This document shows, in pieces, positions 61,800-64,000 of a stretch of 64,000 nt of DNA (position 1 is the first letter of the stretch; each line of letters opens with the position of its first letter). This stretch comes from Sphaerisporangium siamense (lineage in GTDB: Bacteria > Actinomycetota > Actinomycetes > Streptosporangiales > Streptosporangiaceae): positions 5,704,001-5,768,000 of the forward strand of contig NZ_JACHND010000001.1 in the NCBI RefSeq assembly GCF_014205275.1, in the 5' to 3' direction. The translations under genes and the position numbers were made by a program. The notes beneath the pieces were generated by a model that saw nothing but the letters and a program-made list of their open reading frames with translations, was not told the origin of the DNA and did not search any database.

Positions 61800-61977
61800 A
61801 ATGACCTGCGTGGATCGACCGCACGCCCAGCCCACCGGACACCACGCGCCCCGCCCGCGCGCCGCGATGACCGCCCTGCGGCCGGCCCTCCGCATGCGCC
61901 ACAGCCTTCGGCCGGATGCCCGCCCGCTCGCCGCGAAAGCCGCCCCACGACGGATGCCCGCGGGCCCGCCGCGATGA
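61800..61977 (+). CDS. Possible small Arg/Pro-rich upstream ORF
   Basis: A 58-codon frame MTCVDRPHAQPTGHHAPRPR... ends by overlapping the kinase start (ATGA at 61974-61977). It could couple translation to the kinase. The composition is what random GC-rich DNA gives and no ribosome site is clear. The rest of 61675-61973 shows no other feature. Confidence 0.2.
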
Positions 61978-63524
61978 CCGGCGCGAACGGCGGACGGCGC
62001 GCCGGACGGGTGCGGGCCGCCCTGGCACGGGTGCGGGCCGCCCTGGCACGGGTGCGGGCCGCCCTGGCACGGGTGCGGGTGGCCCCAGGACGGGTTCGGG
62101 TCCTGGCACGGGTCACGGCGGGGACGCCCGCGGTGGTCGCGGCCGGGGTGGTGTCGGCCGTACTCGCGCTCGCCGAGGCGGTCTTCCGCGCCCGTGGCGG
62201 GCTGCCGCGCTTCCACCACACCGTCAGCGTGCCCGCCGGCGGGCCGGTCCCGGTGATCGCGCCGCCGGCCGAGCCGCGTGATGTGTCGCTCCTGGTGGTG
62301 CTCTGCCTGCTCGCGCTGGCCACCACGCTGCCGGTCGCACTGCTGTGGGCGCAGCGGGCCGCGGCGGGCGTGGTGGTCACGGTGGCGGTCGTGCTGTCCT
62401 TGACCGCTTTCCACACGTTGACGGTGGCCGGCCTGGCCGCGCAGCTCGTGGCCGGGTACCGGCTCGGGTACGGCAGCCCGGACGGGCACGGCGGCCGAGG
62501 TAGACAAAGCGGCCGAGCCGGCCAGGGCGGCCGAGCCGGCCAGGGCGGCCGAGCCGGCCAGGGCGGCCGAGCCGGCCAGGGCGGCCGAGCCGGAAACGGC
62601 AGCCCGGGCGGGCGCGCCGGCCGGGGTAGGTGCGCCGGCCGGGGTGGGTACGGCCGAGGTGGGTACGGCGGCCGGGGTGGGCTCGCCCTGGCGCTGGCGG
62701 CGCCGTTCCCGCTGCTGGCCCTCGTGGGCACGCCGGACGGTGAGGCCGGCGTGCTGACGGTGCTGCTGGCCTCGCTGGCCCCGGCCGCGGCGCTGGCCGG
62801 GATCGCCCGGCGTGCGCACGGCCAGGCGCGGCGCGACACCGCCGCCCGGCAGGTCGCCGCCGAGAGTCTGCTGGAGCACACCGCACGCGGCGAGCGCGCC
62901 CGCATCGCCCGCGAGCTGCACGACGTGGTGGCCCACCACATCTCCATGGTGGCCGTACAGGCCGAGACCGCCCGGCTGACCACCCCTGGCATGCCCGCGG
63001 CCGGGGCCGAGCGGCTGTCGGCCATCGGCGACACGGCCCGGGCGGCGCTGACCGAGATGCGGCGCCTGCTCGGCGTGCTGCGCGAGGACGCCAAGGGCGA
63101 CGCCGGCGGGGCTGAGCGGCGCCCTCAGCCGGGGCTTCGGCTGGGCGAACTCAACGAGCTCGTCGATAGCGCCCGCGCGGCGTCGGGGTCGGCGACGCGG
63201 CTCATCCTGCGCGGCCCGGCCATCCCGCTGGACCCCGGGGTCGAACTGGCGGCCTACCGCATCGTCCAGGAGGCCCTGACCAACGCCCGGCGACACGCGC
63301 CCGGCGCCGCCGTCGACGTCGACGTCGAACTGCACTACACCGCCCAAGACCTGCGGCTACGCGTCCGCGACAATGGCCCCGGCCCTTCGACGCCCGGGCC
63401 AGGGCACGGCCTTGCGGGCATGCGCGAACGCGCAGCGGCCGTAGGCGGCGACCTGCACGCCGGCCCCGCCACCGGCGGCGGCTTCCTGATCGAGGCCCGC
63501 CTCCCCGCGGACGGGGAGAACTGA
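61974..63524 (+). CDS. NarL-type sensor histidine kinase with repeat loops
   Basis: About 516 residues from ATG 61974; no ribosome site is obvious, so the start may lie elsewhere. HisKA_3 motif RIARELHDVVAHHISMVAVQAE with phospho-acceptor His316, and ATPase motifs EALTNARRHAP, RVRDNGPG and GHGLAGMRERAAAVGG. About six membrane segments. Two low-complexity tracts stand out: VRAALAR units near residues 12-35 and GRAGQG/RGGYG units near 174-230, the latter between membrane segments. The response regulator follows at 63850. Likely controls the divergent ABC exporter. Confidence 0.88.
   Translation: MTGANGGRRAGRVRAALARVRAALARVRAALARVRVAPGRVRVLARVTAGTPAVVAAGVVSAVLALAEAVFRARGGLPRFHHTVSVPAGGPVPVIAPPAEPRDVSLLVVLCLLALATTLPVALLWAQRAAAGVVVTVAVVLSLTAFHTLTVAGLAAQLVAGYRLGYGSPDGHGGRGRQSGRAGQGGRAGQGGRAGQGGRAGQGGRAGNGSPGGRAGRGRCAGRGGYGRGGYGGRGGLALALAAPFPLLALVGTPDGEAGVLTVLLASLAPAAALAGIARRAHGQARRDTAARQVAAESLLEHTARGERARIARELHDVVAHHISMVAVQAETARLTTPGMPAAGAERLSAIGDTARAALTEMRRLLGVLREDAKGDAGGAERRPQPGLRLGELNELVDSARAASGSATRLILRGPAIPLDPGVELAAYRIVQEALTNARRHAPGAAVDVDVELHYTAQDLRLRVRDNGPGPSTPGPGHGLAGMRERAAAVGGDLHAGPATGGGFLIEARLPADGEN
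62007..62069 (+). repeat. Three 21-bp tandem repeats in the kinase gene
   Basis: The 21-bp unit starts CGGGTGCGGGCCGCCCTGGC and repeats exactly three times (62007-62069), followed by decayed copies. It encodes RVRAALA, an amphipathic basic heptad before TM1. Confidence 0.9.
62493..62600 (+). repeat. Six 18-bp repeats in the kinase gene
   Basis: GGCCGAGCCGGCCAGGGC occurs four times without change (62511-62582), with degenerate copies on each side (62493-62510 and 62583-62600). It encodes (GRAGQG)n in a loop between membrane segments. Length variation between strains is expected. Confidence 0.9.
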
Positions 63525-63849
63525 CCGATGAACGTCGAGTCCGCCGCGCGGAGCGGCGGAAGGATCCGGTGGACCTCCCGCACCCCGTCACAACACAGAT
63601 GGACGGCCGATGGACGTGCCACTTGCCGCGCGGACCCCGGAAGGCCGCCGGTGAACGTCCACAGGCGCAGAACCCAGATGAACCTCATGAGCCTCCCGCA
63701 CCTCGCCACACCAGGAGGGGTGACGGACGTCGCCTCCGCAGTGCGGATTCGGGACAGGGAGCCGGTGAACCTCTCACAGGGACTCCAAGCCTGGGAGGTG
63801 GGCCGATGAACGACGTCGGGTTCGCTGCGCCGATCCTGGGGGTGGGGGG
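63525..63849. other. 325-bp gap between kinase and response regulator
   Basis: Open frames here look like chance ones in GC-rich DNA and have no family features. Several GTGAAC/ATGAAC-like words recur at irregular spacing. Kinase and regulator of this type are usually only a few bases apart, so the gap is odd. Confidence 0.4.
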
Positions 63850-64000
63850 ATGAGCGTGTCGCGTGTCGTGCGGGTCGTGGTGGCCGATGACCATGCGGTG
63901 GTGCGTAGCGGGTTCGCTGGGCTGCTGGGCACCCAGGCGGACTTCGAGGTGGCGGGGACCGCTGCCGACGGCGCCGAGGCGGTGCGGGTGTGCGAGGAGG
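63850..64000 (+). CDS. NarL/FixJ response regulator (partial)
   Basis: About 50 residues are visible before the window ends: [39 protein letters not shown]. The [11 protein letters not shown] segment with the two acidic residues is diagnostic for the receiver domain of NarL-type regulators. The HTH should lie outside. Partner of the kinase at 61974. Confidence 0.88.
   Translation, partial: MSVSRVVRVVVADDHAVVRSGFAGLLGTQADFEVAGTAADGAEAVRVCEE

Noticed and set aside
62493..62600. 18-bp repeats as a CRISPR array
   Set aside because: Repeats are directly adjacent without spacers, in frame within a kinase gene, and no cas gene is present.
63528..63853. Small ORFs between the NarL-type kinase and regulator
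   Set aside because: No ribosome sites with proper spacing, no protein features and overlapping frames of similar length.

Overview
The window is GC-rich DNA (estimated by eye at over 70% G+C) with many GTG starts, 4-bp ATGA/GTGA gene overlaps and strong third-position G/C bias. Together with mycothiol-type DinB, DUF4916-type NUDIX, DevR-like boxes, a secreted AA10/GH18 chitin set and repeated ArsR-SRPBCC pairs, this points to a filamentous actinomycete, probably of the Streptosporangiales. That placement is inference from gene content only. No rRNA, tRNA, CRISPR array, transposase or phage gene was seen.

Left part (1-19 kb): the end of a membrane protein, an acyl-CoA/acetyl-CoA synthetase-like enzyme, a tight SDR-ArsR-SRPBCC operon with two operators, a PadR regulator with a partner membrane protein, a Tat-exported epoxide hydrolase, a double-MarR regulator facing a hemerythrin/DHA2-exporter operon, a GH13 alpha-glucosidase, a quinone oxidoreductase, four acetyltransferases, an Nramp transporter, a universal stress protein and a Cys-cluster/pentapeptide-repeat protein.

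Middle (19-38.7 kb): a secreted small protein; a minus-strand Nramp-oxalate decarboxylase-cupin operon that couples Mn import to a Mn enzyme; a dormancy/hypoxia-like group (DoxX, a broken Acg nitroreductase, flavodoxin, tandem USP) carrying DevR/DosR-like boxes; an MFS exporter, sirtuin, ROK regulator, NUDIX protein, a TetR with an unusual C-terminal half, a P450 remnant, a second ClpX, a large secreted M14 carboxypeptidase, an XRE-cupin regulator, a methyltransferase and a DinB protein.

Right part (38.7-64 kb): an orphan FabF-like ketosynthase, a secreted AA10 LPMO and an AA10-like protein without signal peptide, a second ArsR-SRPBCC-RibD operon with a different operator, an alpha/beta hydrolase with a leader peptide, then a cell-wall cassette. 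The cassette holds a PobA-like hydroxylase, a D-Ala-D-Ala ligase homologue, MurF, a YgeA/RacX-type amino-acid racemase, a STAND ATPase, a membrane-anchored VanY-like D,D-carboxypeptidase, and an OmpR-type two-component system with a lipoprotein. These genes could remodel and sense the D-Ala-D-X end of peptidoglycan precursors, and this is the most interesting system in the window. It is followed by a GH18 chitinase and an ABC exporter operon divergent from a NarL-type two-component system that runs off the right end.

Two sets of repeated sites tie distant genes together. A TTAGKAAA-C-TTTMCTAA-type palindrome lies before the secreted small protein, the AA10 LPMO and the GH18 chitinase. A 17-bp AATCTACAWTGTAAAGG element occurs three times, twice in the long leaders of the ketosynthase and PobA-like genes.
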